Numbered from the stretch's first letter, positions 1 through 7,722 are shown. The stretch: 13,870 nt of DNA from Candidatus Dadabacteria bacterium (GCA_004356555.1 SMWY01000108.1:1-13870); one strand, 5' to 3'. Made by a program: numbers and translations. Notes: generated by a model not told the origin, from the letters alone.

Positions 1-614
1 ACGAGTCTTTTTGTTCCTAGCGGACTGATAGGTTTAATACCGATACCTGAAAGTTCTCTGATAAATACACCATATTTCTCAATCAGGTAATTTCTGATCT
101 CATAGGCTTCCTTGGTTCCGCTCTGCCATTCGATCCCCGCGTAAACGTCTTCAGTATTTTCCCTGAATATTATCATGTCCATATCTTGAGGCCTTTTAAC
201 CGGAGACGGCGTGCCTTTTATATATTTAATGGGGCGTACACATGCATAGAGGTCAAGAATCTGTCTTAATGCTACGTTTAAACTCCTGATACCACCCCCA
301 ATAGGGGTAGTAAGAGGACCTTTTATTGAAACTACATATTCCTTAAGGCGCTCTATTGTTACATCTGGTAACCATTCACCTGTTTCTTCAAAGGCTTTCT
401 CACCTATTAGAACTTCGTGCCATACTATTTTTTTCTGACCGCCGTATGCCTTCTCAATCGCAGTGTCAAATACAATCTGTGAAGCACGCCAGATGTCAGG
501 CCCAATGCCGTCGCCTTCAATGAATGGTATTATCGGATTATCTGGAACTATAAGACAGTCATTCTCTTTGTCGATCTGTATTTTGCTCCCCTCTTGGGGT
601 TGTTCGGATGACAT
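1..614 (-). CDS. icd: NADP-dependent isocitrate dehydrogenase, 5' part (3' end outside window)
   Basis: Oxidative decarboxylation of isocitrate to 2-oxoglutarate with NADP reduction, a cytoplasmic TCA enzyme. The first 204 residues are visible; the E. coli enzyme has 416, so about half is missing at the window edge. The translation follows E. coli Icd closely: NPIIPFIEGDGIG near residues 26-38, IKGPLTTPIGGGIRSLNVAL near 97-116, and FRENTEDVYAGIEW near 150-163. Substrate residues fall at Ser111, Asn113, Arg117, Arg127, Arg151 and Tyr158, each offset by two from E. coli. Ser111 corresponds to the serine phosphorylated by AceK in E. coli; whether this organism has AceK cannot be seen. The ATG start is preceded by GAGGAG seven bases upstream. 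It follows acnA after a 177-bp spacer with its own candidate promoter. The NADP rather than NAD assignment rests on overall similarity, because the cofactor-specificity residues lie in the missing half. Confidence 0.95.
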   Translation of the reverse strand, partial: MSSEQPQEGSKIQIDKENDCLIVPDNPIIPFIEGDGIGPDIWRASQIVFDTAIEKAYGGQKKIVWHEVLIGEKAFEETGEWLPDVTIERLKEYVVSIKGPLTTPIGGGIRSLNVALRQILDLYACVRPIKYIKGTPSPVKRPQDMDMIIFRENTEDVYAGIEWQSGTKEAYEIRNYLIEKYGVFIRELSGIGIKPISPLGTKRL

Positions 615-654
615 TATTTAACTCCTCGCTTCATTCTCTAATTTTTGGTGTGAA

Positions 655-682
655 AATATAAACAAAATAAATCAAAATTCAA
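655..682 (-). promoter_or_regulatory. candidate sigma70-type promoter for icd
   Basis: On the minus strand TTGAAT (677-682) is followed after 16 bases by TATATT (655-660). Transcription would start near 648, leaving a leader of about 34 bases before the icd ATG at 614. The region is very AT-rich, so chance matches are easy. No clear terminator for acnA is visible in the same spacer (615-791), so read-through from acnA is also possible. Confidence 0.4.
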
Positions 683-791
683 CTAATAACGATAAAATTG
701 GCCTCTTTTGAATTAAATGCGTAATTTATACTCACGTTTTTGTTAATATTGATCAAAATAAAGACTTTATAATTTGATACCTAAAGAATTA

Positions 792-3488
792 TTACTTGCT
801 CTGGATCATTTGTCTGAGTACCGTCTGAAGAATGCCCCCGTTCTTGTAGTACTCGACTTCAACCGGGCTATCAAGACGGCATATTACGTTAAATGTGAAT
901 CCCTCTGCCCCAGGAGGTATAACTTTTACCAAAATGTCCTTTCCCGGTGCTAGTCCCTCTTCTATTCCTTCTATATCAAATTTTTCATATCCAGTAAGTC
1001 CTAATGACTGTGCGCTGTCTCCCTCTTTAAACTGAAGTGGAAGAACTCCCATTCCAACAAGATTGCTCCTGTGAATTCTCTCAAAGCTTTCAGCTATCAC
1101 AGCACCTACACCTAATAGGAGTGTTCCTTTAGCTGCCCAGTCACGTGAGCTTCCGGTACCGTATTCTTTCCCACCAATTACAATGAGAGGAACGCCTTCT
1201 TGTTGATATCTAATTGAAGCATCGTATATAGCAAGTTCTTCATTTGTTGGAACGTGTCTTGTTACTCCCCCTTCAGAGCCTTCGACCATAAGATTTTTAA
1301 TACGTATGTTTGCAAATGAGCCCCTTATCATAATTTCGTGGTTACCTCTTCTGGAACCAAAGCTGTTGAACTGTCTTGGTTCTACTCCCTTGGATATCAA
1401 GTATTTACCGGCAGGTCCTTCTTTTGGTATAGCGCCCGCAGGTGAAATATGGTCAGTTGTAATTGAATGACCCAGAACTGCAAGCACGTGCGCCCCATGT
1501 ATGTCGGTTCTCTGTGGTAGTTCTAAAGAGAAATCATCGAAGAAGTTAGGTTCTCTTATATAAGTGGAGTCGTCATTCCATTCGTATAAATTGCCCTCGG
1601 GTGTATCAAGACTTTTCCAGGTGTCGTCACCTTCAAATACTTGAGAGTACTGAGCCTTAAATATCTCTGGGTTTAAAACACTATCAACAATATCTTTTAT
1701 TTCATCTTGTGTGGGCCAAATATCTTTCAAGAATACCGGGTTGCCGTCTGATCCTGTTCCTAAAGGTTCGTTATATATGTCGATGTCTACAGTTCCAGCA
1801 AGAGCAAATGCTACGACTAGTGGTGGTGAGGCTAAGTAGGAAAATTTAACAAAAGGATGAATACGGCCTTCAAAATTTCTATTGCCACTTAAAACAGCAG
1901 CTACTGTTAAATCGTTTTCTTTAATTGCTTCTTCTATGGCAGGTGCCAATGGTCCGCTGTTACCGATACAGGTTGTGCACCCATATCCAACTAGGTCGAA
2001 ACCAAGTTTGTTCAGGTCTTCTGTAAGTCCGGCTGCGTCTAAGTAGTCCGTGACAACTCTTGAGCCAGGGGCTAAACTCGTTTTAACAGTCGGATCAACG
2101 GTGAGCCCTTTTTGTACAGCTTTCCTAGCTACAAGTCCCGAAGCTACCATAACAGATGGGTTTGATGTATTTGTACAGCTCGTTATTGCAGCAATAGCAA
2201 CAGAACCGTTACCCAATTCAGATGAGTGTCCGTTTAACTGAACATAAGCTTTTTTATCTAAATCAGCGCCGTTTCCGGATTTTTCTTTTAGTACATTTTC
2301 AAAGGAATTCTTTAATTCCTTTAGTGATACCCTGTCCTGAGGACGACTTGGTCCCGCCATTGAAGGTTCAACCGTGGATATATCCAGTTCAAGTGTATCT
2401 GTGAATATGGGGTTGGGTGTATCATCAGTTCTAAAAATACCTTGTTCCTTTGTATACGCTTCAACTAATTCAACAGTGCTTTTATCTCTTCCGGTTATTT
2501 CCAGATAACGTAGTGTTTCAATATCAACTGGGAAAAATCCCATAGTAGCGCCATATTCTGGGGCCATGTTGGCAATGGTGGCTTTGTCAGACAGCGCAAG
2601 CTGGCTTAACCCTTGCCCGTAGAATTCTACAAACTTACCTACAACGCCTTTTTTTCTTAACATTTCTGTAACAGTAAGTACAAGATCAGTTGCCGTAACT
2701 CCCTCTCCTAATTCTCCGTGGAGCTTAAATCCAATTACATCCGGCACTAACATGTACAAGGGCCTGCCCAACATACAGGCTTCAGCTTCAATACCCCCTA
2801 CTCCCCATCCAAGGACACTGAGCGCGTTTATCATGGTTGTGTGCGAATCAGTTCCAACCAGAGTATCGGGGAAGGCGATAGTTTCCCCGTCCTGCTTGCG
2901 TGAAGATACAACGCTTGCAAGTTTCTCAAGATTTACCTGGTGTACAATCCCCGTTCCGGGGGGAACAACTCTAAAATTGTCAAACGCTTTTTGCGCCCAC
3001 CTTAAAAATGCATATCTTTCTCCGTTTCGTTCATACTCACGCTCAACGTTCATTGTAAATGCCTTCTCTGTTCTAAAATAATCGACTTGTACCGAATGAT
3101 CTATAACCAAGTCAACAGGTACTATCGGATTGATTTTATTAGGATCGCCTCCAAGTTTGTTAACAACTGATCTCATAGCAGCCAAATCAACAACACATGG
3201 GACGCCGGTGAAATCTTGAAGAATAACCCTAGATGGGTTATAAGGGATTTCCTGACTCCCTTTATTATTAGGATTCCAGTTTGCAAGAGCTTTTACATGG
3301 TTATCATTAACAACAGTTCCGTCATAGTTTCGTATTACGTTTTCAAGAAGAATGCGTATAGATACCGGCAGGCGTGAAAAGTCTGTGCTATGCTCGTTTT
3401 CAATCGTTTTAAGTGAATAGTATTTCACTTCGCCCGAGGGTGTTTTAAGCGTAGAAAGTGCATTCAATTTGTTGTTAATCTCACTCAT
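792..3488 (-). CDS. acnA: aconitate hydratase A (AcnA-type aconitase)
   Basis: Isomerises citrate to isocitrate through cis-aconitate with a [4Fe-4S] cluster, in the cytoplasm. It is 898 residues long, close to E. coli AcnA (891), and has the IRP/AcnA domain order: three N-terminal aconitase domains, a linker near residues 590-690, and the C-terminal swivel domain. The three cluster cysteines are visible: Cys438 in SCTNTSNP, and Cys504 and Cys507 in YGCTTCIGNSGP. Other family motifs are DFTGVP near 92, GTDSHTTMINALSVLGWGVG near 212-231, and GSSRDWAAKGT in the swivel domain. The ATG has a very good AAGGAG five bases upstream. It sits 230 bp after fabF and immediately upstream of icd, so two consecutive TCA steps are adjacent. 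Not AcnB, whose domain order differs. Because this is the IRP1-like subfamily, a second RNA-binding role in the cluster-free form is conceivable from family knowledge, but nothing in the sequence tests it. Confidence 0.98.
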   Translation of the reverse strand: MSEINNKLNALSTLKTPSGEVKYYSLKTIENEHSTDFSRLPVSIRILLENVIRNYDGTVVNDNHVKALANWNPNNKGSQEIPYNPSRVILQDFTGVPCVVDLAAMRSVVNKLGGDPNKINPIVPVDLVIDHSVQVDYFRTEKAFTMNVEREYERNGERYAFLRWAQKAFDNFRVVPPGTGIVHQVNLEKLASVVSSRKQDGETIAFPDTLVGTDSHTTMINALSVLGWGVGGIEAEACMLGRPLYMLVPDVIGFKLHGELGEGVTATDLVLTVTEMLRKKGVVGKFVEFYGQGLSQLALSDKATIANMAPEYGATMGFFPVDIETLRYLEITGRDKSTVELVEAYTKEQGIFRTDDTPNPIFTDTLELDISTVEPSMAGPSRPQDRVSLKELKNSFENVLKEKSGNGADLDKKAYVQLNGHSSELGNGSVAIAAITSCTNTSNPSVMVASGLVARKAVQKGLTVDPTVKTSLAPGSRVVTDYLDAAGLTEDLNKLGFDLVGYGCTTCIGNSGPLAPAIEEAIKENDLTVAAVLSGNRNFEGRIHPFVKFSYLASPPLVVAFALAGTVDIDIYNEPLGTGSDGNPVFLKDIWPTQDEIKDIVDSVLNPEIFKAQYSQVFEGDDTWKSLDTPEGNLYEWNDDSTYIREPNFFDDFSLELPQRTDIHGAHVLAVLGHSITTDHISPAGAIPKEGPAGKYLISKGVEPRQFNSFGSRRGNHEIMIRGSFANIRIKNLMVEGSEGGVTRHVPTNEELAIYDASIRYQQEGVPLIVIGGKEYGTGSSRDWAAKGTLLLGVGAVIAESFERIHRSNLVGMGVLPLQFKEGDSAQSLGLTGYEKFDIEGIEEGLAPGKDILVKVIPPGAEGFTFNVICRLDSPVEVEYYKNGGILQTVLRQMIQSK

Positions 3489-3537
3489 AAAAACTCCTTA
3501 AATAAATTTAAAGATATAGCGGAAGGTAATCCACGTA

Positions 3538-3565
3538 ATTTTACAATTAAATGAGCACAAATCAA
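3538..3565 (-). promoter_or_regulatory. candidate promoter for acnA
   Basis: TTGATT (3560-3565) and TAAAAT (3538-3543) on the minus strand are separated by 16 bases, about 50 bases upstream of the acnA start. The spacer separates the fab block from acnA, so a promoter is expected somewhere here. The match is moderate and the spacer is AT-rich, so the exact position is uncertain. Confidence 0.35.
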
Positions 3566-3612
3566 GAAAACAAGGCGTTTTTGGAATATGCCAAGTTAAT
3601 TTAATGCTCATT
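3550..3612 (-). repeat. inverted repeat and near-palindrome upstream of acnA
   Basis: AATGAGCA (3550-3557) recurs as its exact reverse complement TGCTCATT (3605-3612), 47 bases apart. Between them lies TTGGAATATGCCAA (3581-3594), palindromic at 12 of 14 positions. The left arm lies inside the spacer of the candidate acnA promoter and the palindrome lies just upstream of the -35 box. This could be an operator, but short repeats of this kind also arise by chance. Confidence 0.25.
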
Positions 3613-3718
3613 CTTTCTCAATCTAACCAAATTATCGAAGATAAGGCTAAAACAGAGGGTGTCTCGGCTATATTTGCGGATAAAAATCGGGTTATTTAAG
3701 TAAATTAGAACAGGAAGA

Positions 3719-4951
3719 CTAATCGACTTTTCTAAAGATTAGGGTGCCGTTTGTCCCACCGAATCCAAAGGAATTACTAAGCACGGTATTTATCTTAGCA
3801 TCCCTTGCTTCATTTGGGACATAGTCTAAATCACACTCTGGGTCAGGGGTATTATAATTAATTGTCGGAAGGAGCACGCCTCGGTCTATTGCCAATACAC
3901 TAAATGCGGCCTCCACGCCGCCTGCAGCACCCAGGAGATGACCTGTCATGGATTTGGTTGAGCTAATAGGAACATCATATGCTTTCTCGCCGAGGACTTC
4001 TTTTATAGCATTGGTTTCGTTAGAGTCGTTTAATTGGGTTGAAGTTCCATGTGCGTTTATGTAGTCGATTTCTTCGGGGTTTATTTTCGCTTCTCTAATC
4101 GCACCCTGCATGCATCTCACAGGACCGTCTAATGAAGGGGCGGTTATATGAGTAGCATCACTGCTCATACCAAACCCTAGTATTTCAGCGTATATTTTGG
4201 CTCCTCTTTTTTTAGCAAATTTCATTTCTTCAAGAATTAACATTCCTGAGCCTTCGGCAATAATAAATCCGTCTCTATCCTTATCAAACGGACGAGAAGC
4301 GCCCTGTGGATCATCATTGTTAGTCGAAAGAGCCCTCATTGCATTAAATCCACCTATGGTCAATGGAATGATAGGCGCCTCTGTTCCCCCCGCGATCATT
4401 ACATCGGCCTCTCCCCTCTTTATTGCCATTGTTGCATACCCTATTGCATGAGAACTTGCGGCGCATGCTGTAGTCATAGCGCAGTTAGGACCCTTTGCGT
4501 TATAAATAATCGATACGTGACCCGCTGCCAGATTAGTAATGATATTCGGTATGAAAAATGGAGATAGACGACCTGGACCCCTTTCTTGCATTATTAATAC
4601 TGTATTTACAAAGGTCTCCATTCCTCCTATTCCGGTACCTATTATTGTGCCTACTTTTGGGGATAGCTCTTCTGTTATCTCAAGACCGGCGTCCTCAAGA
4701 GCAAGTTTGGTGCTGGAAACCGCATATTGAATAAATCTGTCGGTTTTTATTGCTTGCTTGGGATTCATGAAATCCGCGGGATTAAAATTGGTTATTTCAC
4801 CCGCTATTTTAGTTTTATGCTCAGAAGGGTTAAACCTTTCTATAGTTTTAACTCCAGAACGACCCTCACAAGCAGCATCCCAAGTTTCTTTTGTCCCGAT
4901 TCCAAGGGGGGTAATAAGCCCGATCCCCGTGACCGCAATCCTTCTTTTCAT
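3719..4951 (-). CDS. fabF: beta-ketoacyl-ACP synthase II
   Basis: Condenses malonyl-ACP with a growing acyl-ACP, the elongation step of type II fatty-acid synthesis, in the cytoplasm. It is 410 residues long, the normal FabF length. The thiolase-fold catalytic triad is intact: Cys163 in TTACAASSHAIGYA, His301 in NAHGTST, and His338 in MTGHLLGAAGG with the conserved Lys333 just before it. The C-terminal loop SNSFGFGGTNGTLIF (about 392-406) is typical. The start ATG overlaps the acpP stop as ATGA and has no strong Shine-Dalgarno site of its own, suggesting translational coupling to acpP. It is the last gene of the fab block. FabB is the alternative, but the position directly after acpP and the sequence favour FabF. 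No separate FabH is present here, so initiation must be done by a FabH elsewhere or by another enzyme. Confidence 0.97.
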   Translation of the reverse strand: MKRRIAVTGIGLITPLGIGTKETWDAACEGRSGVKTIERFNPSEHKTKIAGEITNFNPADFMNPKQAIKTDRFIQYAVSSTKLALEDAGLEITEELSPKVGTIIGTGIGGMETFVNTVLIMQERGPGRLSPFFIPNIITNLAAGHVSIIYNAKGPNCAMTTACAASSHAIGYATMAIKRGEADVMIAGGTEAPIIPLTIGGFNAMRALSTNNDDPQGASRPFDKDRDGFIIAEGSGMLILEEMKFAKKRGAKIYAEILGFGMSSDATHITAPSLDGPVRCMQGAIREAKINPEEIDYINAHGTSTQLNDSNETNAIKEVLGEKAYDVPISSTKSMTGHLLGAAGGVEAAFSVLAIDRGVLLPTINYNTPDPECDLDYVPNEARDAKINTVLSNSFGFGGTNGTLIFRKVD

Positions 4952-5196
4952 TGCTTTTTGCGTTCCGTGATAAAGTTTATAGCATCTTGAACCGTGATAA
5001 TTGTTTCTGCGTCTTCATCAGAGATCTCTAAATCAAACTCATCTTCCATTGACATTATTAGCTCAACTAGGTCGAGAGAATCAGCACCCAGATCTTCGAT
5101 AAAAGATGACTCCAGTGTAATTTCATCTTCTGATTTTCCTAATTGACTTGCAACCATTGCCTTAACTTTGCTGAGGATTTCTTGGTCCTGAGCCAT
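4948..5196 (-). CDS. acpP: acyl carrier protein
   Basis: Carries acyl intermediates on a 4'-phosphopantetheine arm for all the Fab enzymes. It is 82 residues long, acidic, with the attachment motif GADSLDLVEL; the modified serine is Ser40. The four-helix ACP pattern and the acidic recognition helix II (residues about 40-52) are clear. The ATG at 5196 is chosen over an in-frame GTG at 5205 because the AGGAGG ribosome site lies at 5205-5210, eight bases before the ATG, and overlaps the GTG. The 3' end overlaps fabF by four bases, and fabG ends 20 bp upstream, so all three are co-transcribed. The very strong ribosome site fits the high abundance needed for ACP. Confidence 0.97.
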   Translation of the reverse strand: MAQDQEILSKVKAMVASQLGKSEDEITLESSFIEDLGADSLDLVELIMSMEDEFDLEISDEDAETIITVQDAINFITERKKQ

Positions 5197-5204
5197 AATA
5201 AACA

Positions 5205-5210
5205 CCTCCT
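5205..5210 (-). promoter_or_regulatory. strong ribosome binding site of acpP
   Basis: AGGAGG on the minus strand, eight bases before the ATG at 5196. It fixes the acpP start, since the alternative GTG overlaps it. Confidence 0.85.
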
Positions 5211-5216
5211 TTAATT

Positions 5217-5963
5217 TTAAGTATATATACCGCCGTTGACTCTAAATACTTCACCAGTGATATATGAAGCATCGTCGGAGGTCAGAAAAGCAACTGCCCC
5301 CGCAACATCTTCAGTTGTGCCGAATCTATTTAGCGGTATTTTAGAAATATAATCTTGTCTTAAATCTTCCGGTAATTGATCTGTAATATCAGTTTTAATA
5401 AACCCTGGGCTTACTGCGTTGACAGTGATGCCCCTGGGAGCCATTTCCCTTGCACAGGCTTTTGTAAATCCTATAACGCCGGCTTTTGATGCAGCGTAGT
5501 TAGTCTGACCTGCGTTGCCCATCTCGCCTACTACTGAAGTGAGATTTATAATTCTTCCCTCACGTTGTTTAAACATATTGCGCGTTACTGCCCTAGTGCA
5601 GTTGAAAGTTCCTTTTAAGTTTATTGAGATTACACTATCCCAATCATCTTCTTTCATTCTCATGAGCAGGGTATCTTGAGTAATTCCTGCATTATTAATC
5701 AGTATATGGAGACCACCGAACTTTTCAATGATTTTATCGATTTCCTGATGAACGGTATCAAAGTCAGATACATCGAATTTGGATATTGTTGCCTGACCAC
5801 CCGCATCTTCAATTTCTTTTTTAGTTTCATTTGCCGCAGAGTCGTTCTGCTTATAGTTAATTACAACAATAGCGCCTTCGGATGCTAGCCTTTTTGCAAT
5901 AGACTTTCCAATTCCCCGTGAACCGCCGGTAACAAGAGCAACTTTATCTTTAAGCTTATTCAT
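5217..5963 (-). CDS. fabG: 3-oxoacyl-ACP reductase
   Basis: Reduces 3-oxoacyl-ACP to 3-hydroxyacyl-ACP with NADPH, the first reduction of each elongation round. It is 248 residues long, a classical short-chain dehydrogenase/reductase. The cofactor site TGGSRGIG (residues 12-19) is at the N-terminus, NNAG at 90-93, and the catalytic residues are Asn115, Ser143, Tyr156 and Lys160 (YAASK). The Arg16 after the Gly-Gly-Ser and the FabG-type stretch SVVGEMGNAGQTNYAASKAG support NADPH use and the FabG assignment over other reductases of the superfamily, as does the position between fabD and acpP. The start ATG overlaps the end of fabD by eight bases, with GGAG about ten bases upstream inside fabD. 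It probably forms a tetramer, as known for the family. Confidence 0.97.
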   Translation of the reverse strand: MNKLKDKVALVTGGSRGIGKSIAKRLASEGAIVVINYKQNDSAANETKKEIEDAGGQATISKFDVSDFDTVHQEIDKIIEKFGGLHILINNAGITQDTLLMRMKEDDWDSVISINLKGTFNCTRAVTRNMFKQREGRIINLTSVVGEMGNAGQTNYAASKAGVIGFTKACAREMAPRGITVNAVSPGFIKTDITDQLPEDLRQDYISKIPLNRFGTTEDVAGAVAFLTSDDASYITGEVFRVNGGIYT

Positions 5964-6882
5964 TCTTCATCGACTCCAGTTGTGATATATTCTCAAAGTT
6001 ACTAACGGAAACATCAGATAATGTCCTTTTTATTAATCCAGATAAAACATTTTTTGGACCTATTTCTATAAAGTTTGTGCATCCGGCATTTTTTAATGCC
6101 TCTACAGATTCAAACCACCTTACAGGACTTGTAACCTGTCTTATCAAGAGTTCTTTTATTTTACTAGAATCATTAGTAACTGATGCAGTGCAATTTGCAA
6201 CTAGAGGTACATTCATTTCTGTAAAAATTACATTGTCTAACACTCCTGATAATCTCTGTGCTGCAGGTTTCATCAACTCACAGTGAAAAGGTGCACTTAC
6301 ATCAAGAGGGACAACTCGTTTAGCTCCATTTGATTTTGCAACTGAAGAGGCCTCTTCTACTGCTTCTTTGTTTCCTGAAATTACAGTTTGTCCGGGCGCG
6401 TTAAGATTTGCCGTACTTGCAATCATGCCATTATGAGATACTTGATCACAAATCTCTTCTACCCTCTCTTTATCAAGTCCCAAAACTGCGGCCATGGCCC
6501 CTACGCCAACCGGAACTGCTTCTTGCATAAATTCGCCGCGTTTTCTCACTGTATGAACAGCATCTCTTAGCTTTATTGCACCATTTGCAACTAGTGCTGT
6601 GTATTCACCCAGACTATGTCCTGCGACAAAGTCTGGTTTTAACGAGGTCTCGTTTTCCAAAACCCTTAAGCACGCTATGCTTGTAGTTAACAAAGCAGGT
6701 TGAGCATTTGCAGTTAATGACAGTTTGCTCTGCTCTCCTTCAAAGCATAGCTTTGCCAGATTGAACCCTAAGACATCGTTTGCTTCTTCAAACGTGTTTT
6801 TTGCTGTAACGAACTCATCATAAAGCTCTTTGCCCATTCCCACGTACTGGGAACCCTGGCCCGGGAATACAAAAGCAATCAT
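5956..6882 (-). CDS. fabD: malonyl-CoA:ACP transacylase
   Basis: Transfers malonyl from CoA to ACP, supplying the extender unit for fatty-acid synthesis. It is 308 residues long, the usual length for FabD. Visible motifs: FPGQGSQ (residues 6-12, oxyanion region), the nucleophile Ser90 in GHSLGEYTAL, Arg115 in KRGEFMQ, which binds the malonyl carboxylate, and the catalytic His200 in APFHCELM. A GPKNVLSGL stretch near the C-terminus matches the family. The ATG has AAGGA nine bases upstream and lies 32 bp after rpmF. In the common bacterial order plsX and fabH would sit in that gap; here the junction is direct. It overlaps fabG by eight bases. Confidence 0.97.
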   Translation of the reverse strand: MIAFVFPGQGSQYVGMGKELYDEFVTAKNTFEEANDVLGFNLAKLCFEGEQSKLSLTANAQPALLTTSIACLRVLENETSLKPDFVAGHSLGEYTALVANGAIKLRDAVHTVRKRGEFMQEAVPVGVGAMAAVLGLDKERVEEICDQVSHNGMIASTANLNAPGQTVISGNKEAVEEASSVAKSNGAKRVVPLDVSAPFHCELMKPAAQRLSGVLDNVIFTEMNVPLVANCTASVTNDSSKIKELLIRQVTSPVRWFESVEALKNAGCTNFIEIGPKNVLSGLIKRTLSDVSVSNFENISQLESMKNE

Positions 6883-6914
6883 GTGATCTTATCCTTGAAT
6901 TAGTTGAAAATATA

Positions 6915-7106
6915 TTATGACTCTACTTCTTGCTTCTCTTTAATGAAAGTCCTTCCCTTGTAGAAGCCGCAGCTCGGGCATGCTCTATGTGGTGGTTTAT
7001 GCTCACCGCAATTCTGACATATAGATATACCCGGCTTGATTAATTTATAATGGGTTCTTCTTTTTCTGGATCTGGACCTGGAATGTTTTCTTTTAGGAAG
7101 TGCCAT
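6915..7106 (-). CDS. rpmF: 50S ribosomal protein L32 (zinc-ribbon form)
   Basis: Small basic protein of the large ribosomal subunit, 63 residues. The N-terminus MALPKRKHSRSRSRKRR is typical of L32. The zinc-ribbon cysteines are retained as two CxxC pairs, Cys30/Cys33 and Cys43/Cys46, so this is the zinc-binding form. The ATG has GGGAG nine bases upstream. It lies 23 bp after the DUF177 gene and 32 bp before fabD, the conserved yceD-rpmF-fab context that couples ribosome and membrane-lipid synthesis. The acidic tail after residue 55 is slightly longer than in many homologues. Confidence 0.97.
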   Translation of the reverse strand: MALPKRKHSRSRSRKRRTHYKLIKPGISICQNCGEHKPPHRACPSCGFYKGRTFIKEKQEVES

Positions 7107-7129
7107 TTTTCAATTCTCCCTTTTTTTTC

Positions 7130-7645
7130 TCATATTTTTAAATTTTTTAAAATCGCAAATTTTGGATTAACCTTTTCACTTTCACATGTACAAGTTTCTT
7201 GATTTAAATTAGTACCACAAATCGTACATAGGCCTTTGCAATCTTCATTACAAACTACTTTTATCGGCAGTGAAATTGCTATTTGCTCCATTAAATAATT
7301 GCTTAAATCTATTTCATCATCTCTATAAGTCTCATGTTCAAGGTCATCATCTTCGTCGCTAATTTTATCAGCAGGCGAAAGAACAAGGCTTACATAAGGG
7401 CTAAGCTCTATTCTAACAGGCTCTACGCATCTTGAACACGAAGTTTGTATTGAAAGGTGCACGTTGCCAGTAACAGTGACTTCCTTAAGTACTCTTGTCA
7501 CCTGCAAATCAATCCCGATTTTTGATAGAAAGCGAATACCGTCACCTTCAGAGCAAAGTTCGGGCAGATTTACCAGCCACTCGGGCTCTTCTAATGCTTT
7601 AATATGAACGCCACTTTCCGAAATATTAGAAACACGTAGTTTCAT
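7130..7645 (-). CDS. DUF177 (YceD family) protein
   Basis: YceD/DUF177 family, almost always encoded directly before rpmF. The family is implicated in 23S rRNA accumulation and ribosome biogenesis; the biochemical role is not settled. With the start used here it has 171 residues. It carries CSRC (Cys70, Cys73) and a cysteine-rich region CNEDCKGLCTICGTNLN with further cysteines (132, 136, 140, 143, 152, 154), the likely metal site of the non-enterobacterial form, and ends in the conserved NPKFAILKNLK-like segment. The ATG at 7645 begins MKLRVSNISESG, where the family usually begins. The frame can extend to an ATG at 7711, adding 22 poorly conserved residues, but no start has a good ribosome site and a promoter-like sequence overlaps the extension. 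Start uncertain; identity secure. Confidence 0.88.
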   Translation of the reverse strand: MKLRVSNISESGVHIKALEEPEWLVNLPELCSEGDGIRFLSKIGIDLQVTRVLKEVTVTGNVHLSIQTSCSRCVEPVRIELSPYVSLVLSPADKISDEDDDLEHETYRDDEIDLSNYLMEQIAISLPIKVVCNEDCKGLCTICGTNLNQETCTCESEKVNPKFAILKNLKI

Positions 7646-7692
7646 CGCGCCTGTTGATATCATAGTACTGTTAAAATTAATGGGATTTAATA

Positions 7693-7722
7693 ATAATACA
7701 AGATTGCTCATTTACAAGTAAA
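7693..7722 (-). promoter_or_regulatory. candidate promoter for the DUF177-rpmF-fab operon
   Basis: TTTACT (7717-7722) and TATTAT (7693-7698) are spaced by 18 bases on the minus strand; a TTGTAA (7712-7717) with TATTAT at 7690-7695 and 16 bases is an alternative. Either lies between the end of the transporter operon and the preferred DUF177 start at 7645. Functional change from peptide import to fatty-acid synthesis makes a promoter plausible. The match is moderate. Confidence 0.4.

Noticed and set aside
2050..3081. Plus-strand open frames of 60-109 codons opposite acnA
   Set aside because: They lie wholly inside the reverse complement of a highly conserved gene, have no ribosome sites or recognisable domains, and are shadows of acnA.
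3489..3718. Intrinsic terminator after fabF
   Set aside because: I searched the spacer for a GC-rich hairpin followed by T residues on the minus strand and found none; the TTGG/CCAA palindrome is too weak and lacks a T tail.
5197..5205. GTG at 5205 as start of acpP
   Set aside because: The AGGAGG site overlaps the GTG; the ATG at 5196 is correctly spaced and gives a standard 82-residue ACP.
7121..7128. Run of eight T on the plus strand as a terminator
   Set aside because: In the transcript of this strand it is a run of A just before the rpmF ribosome site, with no hairpin, so it is not a terminator for these genes.
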